Part shown: piece after piece, positions 1 to 5,858 of the stretch | How the letters are laid out: each line of letters opens with the position of its first letter | Position numbering within the stretch: position 1 is the stretch's first letter | From: Candidatus Altimarinota bacterium | Lineage (GTDB): Bacteria > Patescibacteriota > Gracilibacteria > BD1-5 > UBA2023 | Length of the DNA: 5,858 bases | Direction: 5' to 3' | NCBI GenBank assembly: GCA_008015855.1 | Contig: SSGK01000017.1 | Coordinates: 1 to 5,858 of the forward strand | The notes under the pieces: generated by a model | Databases searched by the model: none | Told to the model about the DNA's origin: nothing | What the model saw: only the letters and a program-made list of their open reading frames with translations | Translations under genes and position numbers: made by a program

Positions 1-534
1 AGCGTAAAATGCACCCGTATCATATACAAACATCCAGTTAATATATCCTGATCCATTGTTTTGAAAGGCTCTATCAGCGAGGGCTACTCAGGAGAGAAAT
101 TGTGGTGGTATACGGAATCGAAATTGCATACTTGGATCTCACCAATCCACCCCATTTGGAATTACAAGTTGTACGGGTTGTCCAAGAGAGAATATATTCC
201 AATCAGCATTATAGGGACTATTCCCTTTTGATGGAGCCGGAATAATAGAACTTCCTGTCGTCATGTACATAAGATATCCCGTATCCGTAACAGCAGTACT
301 CTGAGGGATACCATCCCAAGGATGAGTACCACTCATCGTAAAAAGAGTTGCTTCGATAGAAGTAATCGCATTATAGTAGGCAATATTACTATCTTCAATA
401 TTACGCACCATGCGTGAATATGGGTACAGCTTCTCTATAAACACAACGGTCATAGTAGTCACAAAACCAAGGAGTGCTACCGCAATAATCAGAGCAAATC
501 CTCACGAATGTCTCAATCTCGAAAAAAGAATCAT
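1..534 (-). CDS. PilX/GspK-like minor prepilin (C-terminus cut by window edge)
   Basis: This is a type IV pilus/type II secretion minor prepilin, a class exported with a prepilin signal and assembled at or near the pilus tip. It starts at ATG 534-532 and stays open to base 1 (178 codons visible) when TGA is read as Gly (TGA at 504-502, 141-139, 90-88; residues 11, 132, 149). A short basic leader with R6, R8 and H9 ends in G11-G12. A processing site G12|F13 follows, then a hydrophobic helix at about residues 13-33. The mature protein would begin F-A-L-I-I and so lacks the Glu5 of major pilins, as in PilX and GspK. The segment at residues 45-62 (NIEDSNIAYYNAITSIEA) resembles the conserved AFYAAEAGIEA-type stretch of PilX/GspK proteins. 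The gene begins 2 bases after the stop of the prepilin gene upstream, so they are very likely co-transcribed. No Shine-Dalgarno sequence precedes the ATG. The prepilin class is well supported; the PilX-versus-GspK assignment is inference. Confidence 0.8.
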
Positions 535-536
535 AA

Positions 537-1727
537 TTACAAATCAAATTCATTAAGATTTATGGTGGTGGAAATCGTCATATCCATATCCTCCATTTTT
601 TTAAGATGGAGAAGTTTCTTTCGTTCCCAAGAGAATCCGAGTGTTACTCTGAGCCGTACGTATGGATGGATATAATCAGAAAGGTCACCATTTCACCAAG
701 CAAGATTTGAATCATTCTTTGGTGCGAGATAGAATTCTATATTCTTCACATTGATAAACTCTGGAAATACATTTACCCATTCACTATCAATCCCAGCAGG
801 AAGTTTTTCTCAGAGAACATCTGGTCATTGGCATTGTTCTTTCCAGTCAATATGACAAAACCAGGTATCAATCTTTCCATCATAGGCAGTATTTCCATTT
901 CCATCATGCGTGAGACCAAAGTCCTCTCCCATAAGACGTAAAATCTGAACATTTCAGAGGCAACCACTTCCCGTAGGACTTGGTCCTGAAAAATCACAAG
1001 TAGCACCATAGAGGACATCAGGATCCTGTTTTACATACCAGCGAATCATGAGTCGTTCGTATTTTCCTCGTTCATTCTTCTTGATAAGATAGAGTTCTTT
1101 ATATGCTCCTGTTCCTATTGGATCCGGCCCCATTCAGAGATTTTTATCATCGTCATCACCCATAATATTCCCACTTCCATCACGGTCTTCATTTCCTACA
1201 TCATCATTTTTATTTTCATTATAATCAATAAATTGAAGTGCAAATTGCCCATATCGCTGATATGTTCCGGAAAAGTTCACATTCAAAGCACTTCCGGTAT
1301 ATTGCCCAGCAATATTATTGGTTACAAGACAACCACCCGTTCCCATACTTGTTCCATTTCAGGATAAACAATAGTAAAATCCAGAACCATACGTTGCTGT
1401 CCCAAGAGCCCCATTGTATCCATAATTTCCAAATCCCGTCGGAAGATCATAATGACCAGAAGATGTGCTCATTCCAACGACCTTTCGATTCCAGTACTCT
1501 TCATAATCGATATTTCCTCATACCTTGATAATAGAAGTGAGTTGCTCCACGAAAAAGTGAAGCTCCTGTTCCAATTCAATACGATTCGTTGTATAGAATT
1601 TTGCAAACGAAAAAACTCCGAGAGACTGGAGTGCTGCAAGAAATACCATAACGAACATCGTCATGGCCATCATAAATTCTATAATGGTGAAACCTCTTTT
1701 ATTTTGTATGAGATTTTTGATTTTCAT
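537..1727 (-). CDS. PilW/PulJ-like prepilin with three cysteine pairs and acidic loops
   Basis: This gene encodes a 396-residue prepilin-type protein, start ATG 1727-1725, stop TAA 539-537, with seven in-frame TGA codons read as Gly (residues 70, 123, 198, 258, 301, 306, 345). The N-terminus has a basic leader and a textbook class III signal, residues 11-17 RGFTIIE, with cleavage after G12 and Glu5 of the mature protein present. A hydrophobic helix follows to about residue 37. Its length and place before a PilX-like gene fit PilW/PulJ, a minor pilin that primes fibre assembly. The C-terminal domain is Gly/Asn/Tyr-rich and should be extracytoplasmic. It has exactly six cysteines in three close pairs (C120/C133, C244/C256, C291/C299), suggesting disulfides. 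It also has acidic loops resembling calcium-binding turns (residues 168-195 and D275-x-N-x-N-x-x-x-D283-x-x-x-D287). The ATG lies inside the end of the upstream gene, so translation may be coupled. The prepilin call is firm; the subfamily is tentative. Confidence 0.85.
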
Positions 1728-1992
1728 GGAAAGAAGATGAAGGTATATGTCTCTTGAAGATATAAATGCAGAGTGTTCCGATTGATCGTCCTATTGCGAG
1801 AGCGGTTGGCTTTTTCCAAAATCCCTTTGGCCCAACTTGAAGAAGAAAATTGAAAAATGCATTCCCATTTTCTCCCGCATTCAATTGTGACGATTTTCCA
1901 AAAAGAATCAGGAGAGAAGATACAATTCATCGAAAGTAACCCACCAAAATCGATAACAGAATGTAGAATCGATTATTTTTGAGATGTGACAT
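1699..1992 (-). CDS. Small unidentified membrane protein at the head of the prepilin set
   Basis: I do not recognise this 97-residue protein. It starts at ATG 1992-1990, the first Met after an in-frame TAG at 2055-2053, and stops at TAA 1701-1699. One in-frame TGA (1929-1927) would be Gly22. Residues 9-32 form a long hydrophobic stretch interrupted by Y19-F20-R21-G22. A second moderately hydrophobic stretch lies at about residues 64-79, and the C-terminal tail is basic and polar. A prepilin peptidase motif with Glu5 is absent, although the gene occupies the place where pilV often lies in front of pilW. It overlaps the next prepilin gene by 29 bases, which implies co-expression. The reading frame is supported by continuity and natural-looking third-base usage, but with so short a protein it could still be the remnant of a larger gene. 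Confidence 0.6.
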
Positions 1993-1996
1993 CCGG

Positions 1997-2024
1997 GTAA
2001 ATTTAGGTCAGAAATAAAATTTAC
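1997..2024. promoter_or_regulatory. Inverted repeat in the divergent intergenic region (possible operator)
   Basis: The 8-base arm GTAAATTT (1997-2004) is repeated perfectly inverted as AAATTTAC (2017-2024), with a 12-base spacer. It lies between two divergent genes starting at 1992 (minus) and 2067 (plus). The right arm overlaps the proposed -35 box of the plus-strand gene, and the left arm is 5 bases upstream of the minus-strand ATG. It could be a dimeric repressor site or simply AT-rich coincidence. No T-tract follows it, so it is unlikely to be a terminator. Confidence 0.35.
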
Positions 2025-2047
2025 TTTTTTCTCTATATTCGTATAAA
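2020..2047 (+). promoter_or_regulatory. Probable sigma-70-type promoter for the four-helix membrane protein
   Basis: A -35-like TTTACT (2020-2025) and a -10-like TATAAA (2042-2047) are separated by 16 bases. Transcription would start near 2054, giving a leader of only about 13 bases before ATG 2067. The leader has no Shine-Dalgarno sequence. The element is inferred from consensus matching alone. Confidence 0.45.
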
Positions 2048-2066
2048 TACACCTATAACGCTTGCT

Positions 2067-2690
2067 ATGAATTATATTGCAAATTCGAAAAATAGGAAAC
2101 TGAAAAATAAAATTTCACTCTTCCTTTCCCATATTAATTTTCAGGCGATTCATTTTCCGCTCTGAAAAAAACTTATTCTCTCTGGTTTTATACTCGGGAT
2201 TATTTCTCTGTTCCTCAATTGGATCTATATTTCACGTGAGGTGAGTGGAAATGGGTTTTCTATGTACAGTGGGTTTATTGGATATATCATGATAATTCCG
2301 TTTGGAGTTATACTCTCTTCTTTGTTTTCAAAACAGAAGATTCAAACATTTAAATCCCTCCTCCGAATCCGCACGACCGAATGACATCTCTCACTTTTGA
2401 CGGGTTGGGTTCTCTTTACGGGTGCAATCATTGTTATGAATATGTCTCTTGCGATGAGTTCTTTCGTTCACAAAGATGCTACCATCGGAAGTGGTCTTAT
2501 ATTTTGAATCATCTCTGGTCTTGTTCTGATAGCTGGATGAGCCCTCCGTCACAAGGAAGAGAAGAATGAAATTATTGAAAATATGTATATTCATCATCAG
2601 ACAAAAACACAAACACTCGCTGAAATTGAAGAAGTGATGAATCATCGAAAAGACCAAGATGACAAGAAAAACATGACTCTTCCGTTTTAG
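2067..2690 (+). CDS. Unidentified four-helix membrane protein
   Basis: This is a 207-residue integral membrane protein of unknown function. It starts at ATG 2067 and stops at TAG 2688-2690, with four in-frame TGA codons (2163, 2382, 2505, 2538) read as Gly33, Gly106, Gly147 and Gly158. A basic N-terminus of about 33 residues precedes four predicted hydrophobic helices at about 35-55, 67-87, 108-130 and 138-160. The protein is arranged as two helical hairpins joined by a basic loop (88-104). The C-terminal tail of about 47 residues is strongly charged (Glu, Lys, Asp, His) and may form a helix or short coiled coil. By the positive-inside rule both termini and the 88-104 loop would be cytoplasmic. 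Gly147 and Gly158 fall inside the fourth helix, where Gly-rich packing is common. I found no catalytic motif and cannot assign a family. It is divergent from the prepilin set and followed 84 bases later by the regulator gene. Confidence 0.75.
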
Positions 2691-2713
2691 GAATCTTTTT
2701 TCATAAGTAAAAT

Positions 2714-2743
2714 TTGACTTTCTACAAAAAATCGTTACATATT
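2714..2743 (+). promoter_or_regulatory. Probable promoter for the region-4/HARE regulator
   Basis: A good -35 box TTGACT (2714-2719) is followed after 18 bases by a weaker -10-like CATATT (2738-2743); TCTAAT at 2745-2750 is an alternative -10. The gene starts at ATG 2775, so the leader would be about 18-25 bases, without a Shine-Dalgarno sequence. The -35 region shares the string TAAAATTT-(G)-ACTT with the promoter at 2015-2026. Confidence 0.45.
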
Positions 2744-2774
2744 TTCTAATAGCTTCATAACTTATCCTCGTATC

Positions 2775-3830
2775 ATGACTACTCAGGAAATGAACATTCT
2801 TGACAGCTTCAAGAAGGTTCTTGCTTCCCTTACAGAGAAGGAACGCAGTGTGATAGACAGACGCATTGGACTTACTGGCCAAAAGGAAACGCTCCAAGAA
2901 ATTGGAAACAGTTATGGTATTACTCGTGAACGTGTTCGACAAATCGAAGATGTAGGTATTAAGAAGATTGGTCGTATCGTCCGTACAACACAACTCATCA
3001 AAGTACAAGAATCTGGAGAACGCATCATCAAGATGCATGCTGGTCTTATCGTTCGAGATCGCCTTATTAGTGCTATCATCGCTGATCTTGGAATCTCTGA
3101 AACCATCAATGGAAATATTATTGATATCCTCCTTCAAGCGGATTTCAATCTCCAAAAATCAAAACCTCAACTCGGAACTGAAACATATTTTTTCTTTCCA
3201 GAAATTAATAAGAAGATGGTGGAGGCTATCCACAAGGAATCTGTAAAGATTCTTAAGAAGAAAGGAGACATTATGGAAAATGCAACTCTCTACGAAATGA
3301 TTAAGATTAACCTCTTTGCTCAATTCGGAAAGGTAGAAGCAGAACTCATTGATTCTGTTCTCGATGTATACCTCGATGTAGTAAAGGGTGAAGAAAAGTA
3401 TATCGGACTCCGAAAGTGGAAGATCCTTAATCCTTCTACTCTCAAGGACAAGGCAATCTATGTTCTCAAGAAGAAGAAAGAGCCAATGCACTTCATCGAA
3501 ATTGCAAATGCTATTACAGAACACTTCAAAGAACCAGTTAAGATTTCTACTATCCATAACGAGCTTATTCGAAATAATGAATTCGTTCTCATTGGTCGTG
3601 GAATCTACGTTCTCAAGGAATGGGGATACAAGTCAGGAACGGTTCTCGATGTAATCATCGAAATCTTCAACAAAGCAAAGGTACCTCTTTCTACAGAAGA
3701 AATCACTGCTCGCGTTCTAAAGATTCGAAAGGTAAAAACAACTACCATCTACATGAATCTTCAAAACAAGAAATATATCGAACGTGTGGGACGTAATCTC
3801 TACCAACTCCGTTCACAAAATCATGCATAA
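2775..3830 (+). CDS. Putative transcription regulator: sigma-70 region 4 fused to HARE-HTH
   Basis: This is a 351-residue soluble, Lys/Ile-rich protein, start ATG 2775 (first in-frame Met), stop TAA 3828-3830. Residues about 15-70 match sigma-70 region 4: an LTEKER...VIDRRIGL helix, then a helix-turn-helix at 39-58 containing LQEIG and ITRERVRQIE, the segment that reads -35 DNA. No region 2 or 3 is present, so it cannot be a complete sigma factor. Residues about 222-284 look like a HARE-HTH domain (also found in the RNA polymerase delta subunit RpoE of Firmicutes), with PMHFIEIA, TIHNELIRN and a GRGIYVL wing. A further winged helix is likely at about 288-345 (PLSTEEI...TTIYMNLQ...VGRNLYQL). 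The middle part (85-220) is unassigned. The protein probably binds promoter DNA or RNA polymerase. It has no TGA codons, unlike every neighbour, and a strong preference for codons such as AAG, ATC and CTC, suggesting high expression. The domain calls are firm for region 4 and good for HARE; the function is inferred. Confidence 0.88.
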   Translation: MTTQEMNILDSFKKVLASLTEKERSVIDRRIGLTGQKETLQEIGNSYGITRERVRQIEDVGIKKIGRIVRTTQLIKVQESGERIIKMHAGLIVRDRLISAIIADLGISETINGNIIDILLQADFNLQKSKPQLGTETYFFFPEINKKMVEAIHKESVKILKKKGDIMENATLYEMIKINLFAQFGKVEAELIDSVLDVYLDVVKGEEKYIGLRKWKILNPSTLKDKAIYVLKKKKEPMHFIEIANAITEHFKEPVKISTIHNELIRNNEFVLIGRGIYVLKEWGYKSGTVLDVIIEIFNKAKVPLSTEEITARVLKIRKVKTTTIYMNLQNKKYIERVGRNLYQLRSQNHA

Positions 3831-3831
3831 T

Positions 3832-3863
3832 AAAAAAATCCTGGAATTTCCAGGATTTTTTTT
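3832..3863. terminator. Bidirectional intrinsic terminator between convergent genes
   Basis: A7 (3832-3838) leads into the stem TCCTGG (3839-3844), a loop AATTT, the matching arm CCAGGA (3850-3855), and T8 (3856-3863). The A-tract and T-tract flank the hairpin on both sides. It can therefore end transcripts from the plus-strand regulator (stop 3830) and from the minus-strand MgtC/SapB gene (stop 3873). Confidence 0.9.
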
Positions 3864-3872
3864 AATGCCTTT

Positions 3873-5264
3873 TTATAGGAACATACCCATAAAAACAATG
3901 GTAATAATACCAAGTATCATGGAAAGAACAAACGTCCCAAGAACACTTCGTCCGAATTCTCGTTCTCCAAATCGCCATGCAATACTTCCCTTTACAATAT
4001 TATTCGACATCACAGCGATGAGAATAGAAGTGGTTGCTACGAATGGGATAATCATACCCTCATGTGCCTTTGTCGCCATATCTTGCGTAATCGCATCAAC
4101 ATCAGCAAAACCAGAAACAACCGCAAGAAGATAGTAGAGTGATTTTATTTCAAATAATTGAATCGCTCCTGATATAAACTTGATAAAGAGAATGAAAATA
4201 GCGAATTTGAGAGCTGGGCCAATCTGAAATGGACTATCAAATTCTTGTTCCACTCGAATTTTTTTTGCTTGAATCCCTTCCTTATGAGACCGATGGAGAA
4301 AGTATCAAATCGAGATAAGAAATACTGCAAGCATAACAATCGCAGGAATCAAAATCGTTCCAAGGAGGAATGGAGCAAAGAAAGCGGTAATAACAATAAC
4401 ACGAATAAACATGATAGAGTTGGCAAGAAGCGTAGCAAGAATGTATGGATATCTATTATGAATATCTTCGGTACTCTTTTTTGTCATCGCTGCAGTGGTT
4501 GCAGTAGAAGAAACAAGACCACCAATAGCTCCTGATGCAAGAATTCCACCCTTTGATCCAATAATCTTTGAGAGAACATACCCAGCATATTCTACTGCTG
4601 CCATAATCACAACAAAGAACCAGATGCTATAGGGATTAAAAAACTTCATATACCAGATACATTCAAAGAATGCACTGACACCAGTACGACATTGATTCAT
4701 AGCAAATTCAGCAACGGGAGCGCCATTTGAGAGAAATGCCATAATTTCTGCAAATGAAAATTTTGCGCTCGGAAGTATCGGAAGGATAACAAAGGCAATG
4801 ACCGCAAATTTAATAGTATTCCCAAGTTCTGCCCGAGAAATCTTCTCACGCCATCGTTGGAGGTGTTCCTTGAGTGCGAGAATCATCATGAGAAAGACAG
4901 TGAAAACAATCGCCACCTTCCAATGTCCAAGCATGACAATAACTCCTACAAGGTATACAAGAAGTGCGGCATATTCACTCGTAATTCCTATGTAATCCTT
5001 GCGAAAAGATGCATATACGTATGAGATAGCAACAAAAATTCCTGAGAGAACTCATCCGAGAATCATCCAAATATTGGTATCCTGAAGGAGATCAATCCAT
5101 GTACAAAGGGCTCCAAAAAGACCAATCAGAGCATATGAGCGAATTCAACCGAATCGAACCACATGATTCTCTGTTGTCTTACTATGAGGCGTCTCTCGTT
5201 CAATACCGATGAGACCTCCAAGTAATCCTGCTAAGAAAAGCCCGAAAAAAACAGTTTGTTCCAT
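3873..5264 (-). CDS. MgtC/SapB-DUF4010 family multi-pass membrane protein
   Basis: This is a 463-residue inner-membrane protein, start ATG 5264-5262, stop TAA 3875-3873, with three TGA codons read as Gly40, Gly71 and Gly320. The N-terminal ~140 residues match the MgtC/SapB domain: GLLGGLIGIERE (residues 13-24) is the family signature, and RFGGIRSY (37-44) corresponds to the conserved (A)GIRTF stretch, in which Gly40 is TGA-coded. The remainder matches DUF4010. It contains GGLVSSTATTAAM (248-260), the LLANSIMFIR stretch (279-288), and FADVDAITQDMA (386-397) near the C-terminus. About ten or more hydrophobic segments are visible, with basic cytoplasmic loops at 132-145 and 323-338. MgtC proteins are linked to low-magnesium survival and acid or envelope stress, but the role of the long DUF4010 form is not established. 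It is transcribed alone, between a terminator upstream and a bidirectional terminator downstream. The family call is firm; the function is unknown. Confidence 0.9.
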
Positions 5265-5280
5265 AAAGTGGAAGAAAAAT

Positions 5281-5311
5281 ATATTAACACTAGTGTAACA
5301 AAATGATTCAA
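5281..5311 (-). promoter_or_regulatory. Promoter with palindromic spacer in front of the MgtC/SapB gene
   Basis: On the minus strand a -35-like TTGAAT (5311-5306) and a -10-like TAATAT (5286-5281) are separated by 19 bases (18 if TTAATA at 5287-5282 is used). The spacer holds a perfect 10-base palindrome ACACTAGTGT (5287-5296), a position typical of repressor operators. The transcript would start near 5274, giving a leader of about 10 bases and no Shine-Dalgarno sequence. The -35 box overlaps the T-tract of the preceding terminator. Inferred from consensus and symmetry only. Confidence 0.45.
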
Positions 5312-5334
5312 AAAAAACAAGGAAACTCCCTTGT
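5310..5334 (-). terminator. Intrinsic terminator after the SanA-like gene
   Basis: Read on the minus strand, ACAAGG (5334-5329) and CCTTGT (5322-5317) form a 6-base-pair stem with a possible extra G-U pair and a small loop. It is followed by eight T (5317-5310). The stop codon of the SanA-like gene lies 32 bases upstream. The T-tract runs directly into the next gene's -35 box. Confidence 0.85.
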
Positions 5335-5365
5335 AAATATTCGAGAAACCCTTCTTCTTAATTTT

Positions 5366-5858
5366 TTAGAGAGAAATCTTCTCACCAAGAAATTTTGGTG
5401 AAGCACCAATCAATACATCAAAGAGGGCAACAAGCCTTGCTCCTATTTCTCGCACATAAACTCTCGGCGCAATAGAGAATGGAACCTGCCCAGCAGAATA
5501 TCCATATGCATCAATCCCATTATTTCGTGCAATATAGAGCGCTCGCTCGAGATGGAAATCCTGCGAAATAACGATATATCCTGTCTGAGAAAATACCTCC
5601 CTGGCACGGACTACCGAATCAAGGGTACGAAATCCTGCATAATCAAGAATGATCTTCTCTTCTGGGATTCATGCCTTTATAAGTGCTTGTTTCATGAGCT
5701 CAGGCTCATTGTATGAATAATGTGCATTATCTCAGGAGGCAATAATAGCATCTATCTTTTTTGCATCATAGAGTTGTTTCGCAGCATGGATTCTCTGTTC
5801 AAAGAATATATTTTTCCTCCCTTCCACAGAAGGAGTAGTTCCAAGAAGGAGTCAGACG
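5366..5858 (-). CDS. sanA: SanA-like DUF218 envelope protein (N-terminus cut by window edge)
   Basis: The visible 163 residues end at TAA 5368-5366; the start lies beyond the right edge. This is the DUF218 (YdcF/ElyC/SanA) fold and closest by eye to SanA, an inner-membrane protein affecting the envelope permeability barrier in enterobacteria. Diagnostic stretches, numbered from the first full codon, are LLLGTTPSV (3-11), a basic-aromatic region with Q21-R22-I23, ASGDN (40-44), YNEPELM (49-55), GIPEEKI (63-69), LDYAGFRTLDSVVRA (71-85), ISQDFHLERALYIA (97-110) and GIDA. Three TGA codons are read as Gly2, Gly42 and Gly63. Gly42 is the Gly of the conserved SGDN motif and Gly63 lies in the usual GVP/GIP motif. 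SanA of E. coli is about 239 residues, so the missing part should hold the N-terminal membrane anchor. Its similarity to SanA rather than to distant DUF218 proteins could reflect gene transfer, which is inference. Confidence 0.9.

Noticed and set aside
1139..1168. A DDDDK sequence in the PilW-like protein that looks like an enterokinase site.
   Set aside because: It is part of a longer acidic, Asn/Gly-rich loop; there is no biological reason to link it to that protease.
1679..1930. Alternative minus-strand frame overlapping the small membrane gene, open through one TGA to a TAG.
   Set aside because: Its composition is not protein-like (Ser/Arg/Asn-rich with no hydrophobic or family pattern), and it reads out of frame across the start of the PilW-like gene. 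The 1699-1992 frame gives a plausible membrane protein.
2691..2774. Possible small RNA or riboswitch before the regulator gene.
   Set aside because: The 84-base gap holds only a promoter-like element and no stable hairpin that I can see.
2391..3155. A 254-codon open frame on the minus strand opposite the regulator gene.
   Set aside because: It is antisense to a protein with clear sigma region 4 motifs and carries no recognisable domain. It is a shadow created by the codon bias of the real gene.
3873..5264. The MgtC/SapB gene as a pseudogene broken by stops (likewise the prepilin and SanA-like genes).
   Set aside because: The only interruptions are TGA; there is no TAA, TAG or frameshift, and family motifs continue in the same frame across every TGA.
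1..5858. TGA as tryptophan (code 4) or selenocysteine.
   Set aside because: TGG is used normally for Trp, and TGA falls at conserved Gly positions. There are far too many TGA codons, with no hairpin pattern after them, for selenocysteine.
1..5858. CRISPR arrays, tRNA or rRNA genes, insertion sequences, attachment sites.
   Set aside because: No regularly spaced repeats, cloverleaf-like segments, transposase motifs or terminal repeats were seen on either strand.

Overview
The window reads as a fragment of a bacterium that decodes UGA as glycine (translation table 25), as in Candidatus Gracilibacteria (BD1-5) and Absconditabacteria (SR1) of the Candidate Phyla Radiation. With the standard code most genes here fall into short pieces. 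With UGA read as Gly they close into seven clean genes with 21 in-frame TGA codons, and every visible stop is TAA or TAG. Several of the TGA codons sit at positions that are invariant Gly in recognisable families: the SGDN motif of a SanA/DUF218 protein and the GIRS motif of an MgtC/SapB protein. The sequence is AT-rich and compact, with short intergenic gaps. None of the six visible start codons has a Shine-Dalgarno sequence.

Layout. Positions 1-1992 (minus strand) hold a three-gene set read right to left: a small unidentified membrane protein (1699-1992), a long PilW/PulJ-like prepilin (537-1727) and a PilX/GspK-like minor prepilin that runs off the left edge (1-534). The genes overlap or are separated by 2 bases, so they look like one transcription unit for type IV pilus or pseudopilus assembly. 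Positions 2067-2690 (plus) hold an unidentified four-helix membrane protein, divergent from the pilin set. Positions 2775-3830 (plus) hold a putative transcription regulator that joins a sigma-70 region 4 helix-turn-helix to a HARE-HTH domain and a further winged helix. It contains no TGA codons. A bidirectional hairpin terminator (3832-3863) separates it from a convergent gene, 3873-5264 (minus), for an MgtC/SapB-DUF4010 multi-pass membrane protein. Position 5366 to the right edge (minus) holds the C-terminal two thirds of a SanA-like DUF218 envelope protein, ended by its own hairpin terminator (5310-5334), which abuts the promoter of the MgtC/SapB gene.

How the genes work together. The prepilin genes clearly belong together. 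The remaining genes are independent transcription units, mostly linked to the cell envelope (SanA-like, MgtC/SapB, four-helix protein), plus one regulator. I see no CRISPR array, tRNA, rRNA, insertion sequence or integrase. I did not find an obviously new defence or mobile system. The most distinctive features are the recoded code, the region-4/HARE regulator, and the cysteine- and acidic-loop-rich minor prepilin.
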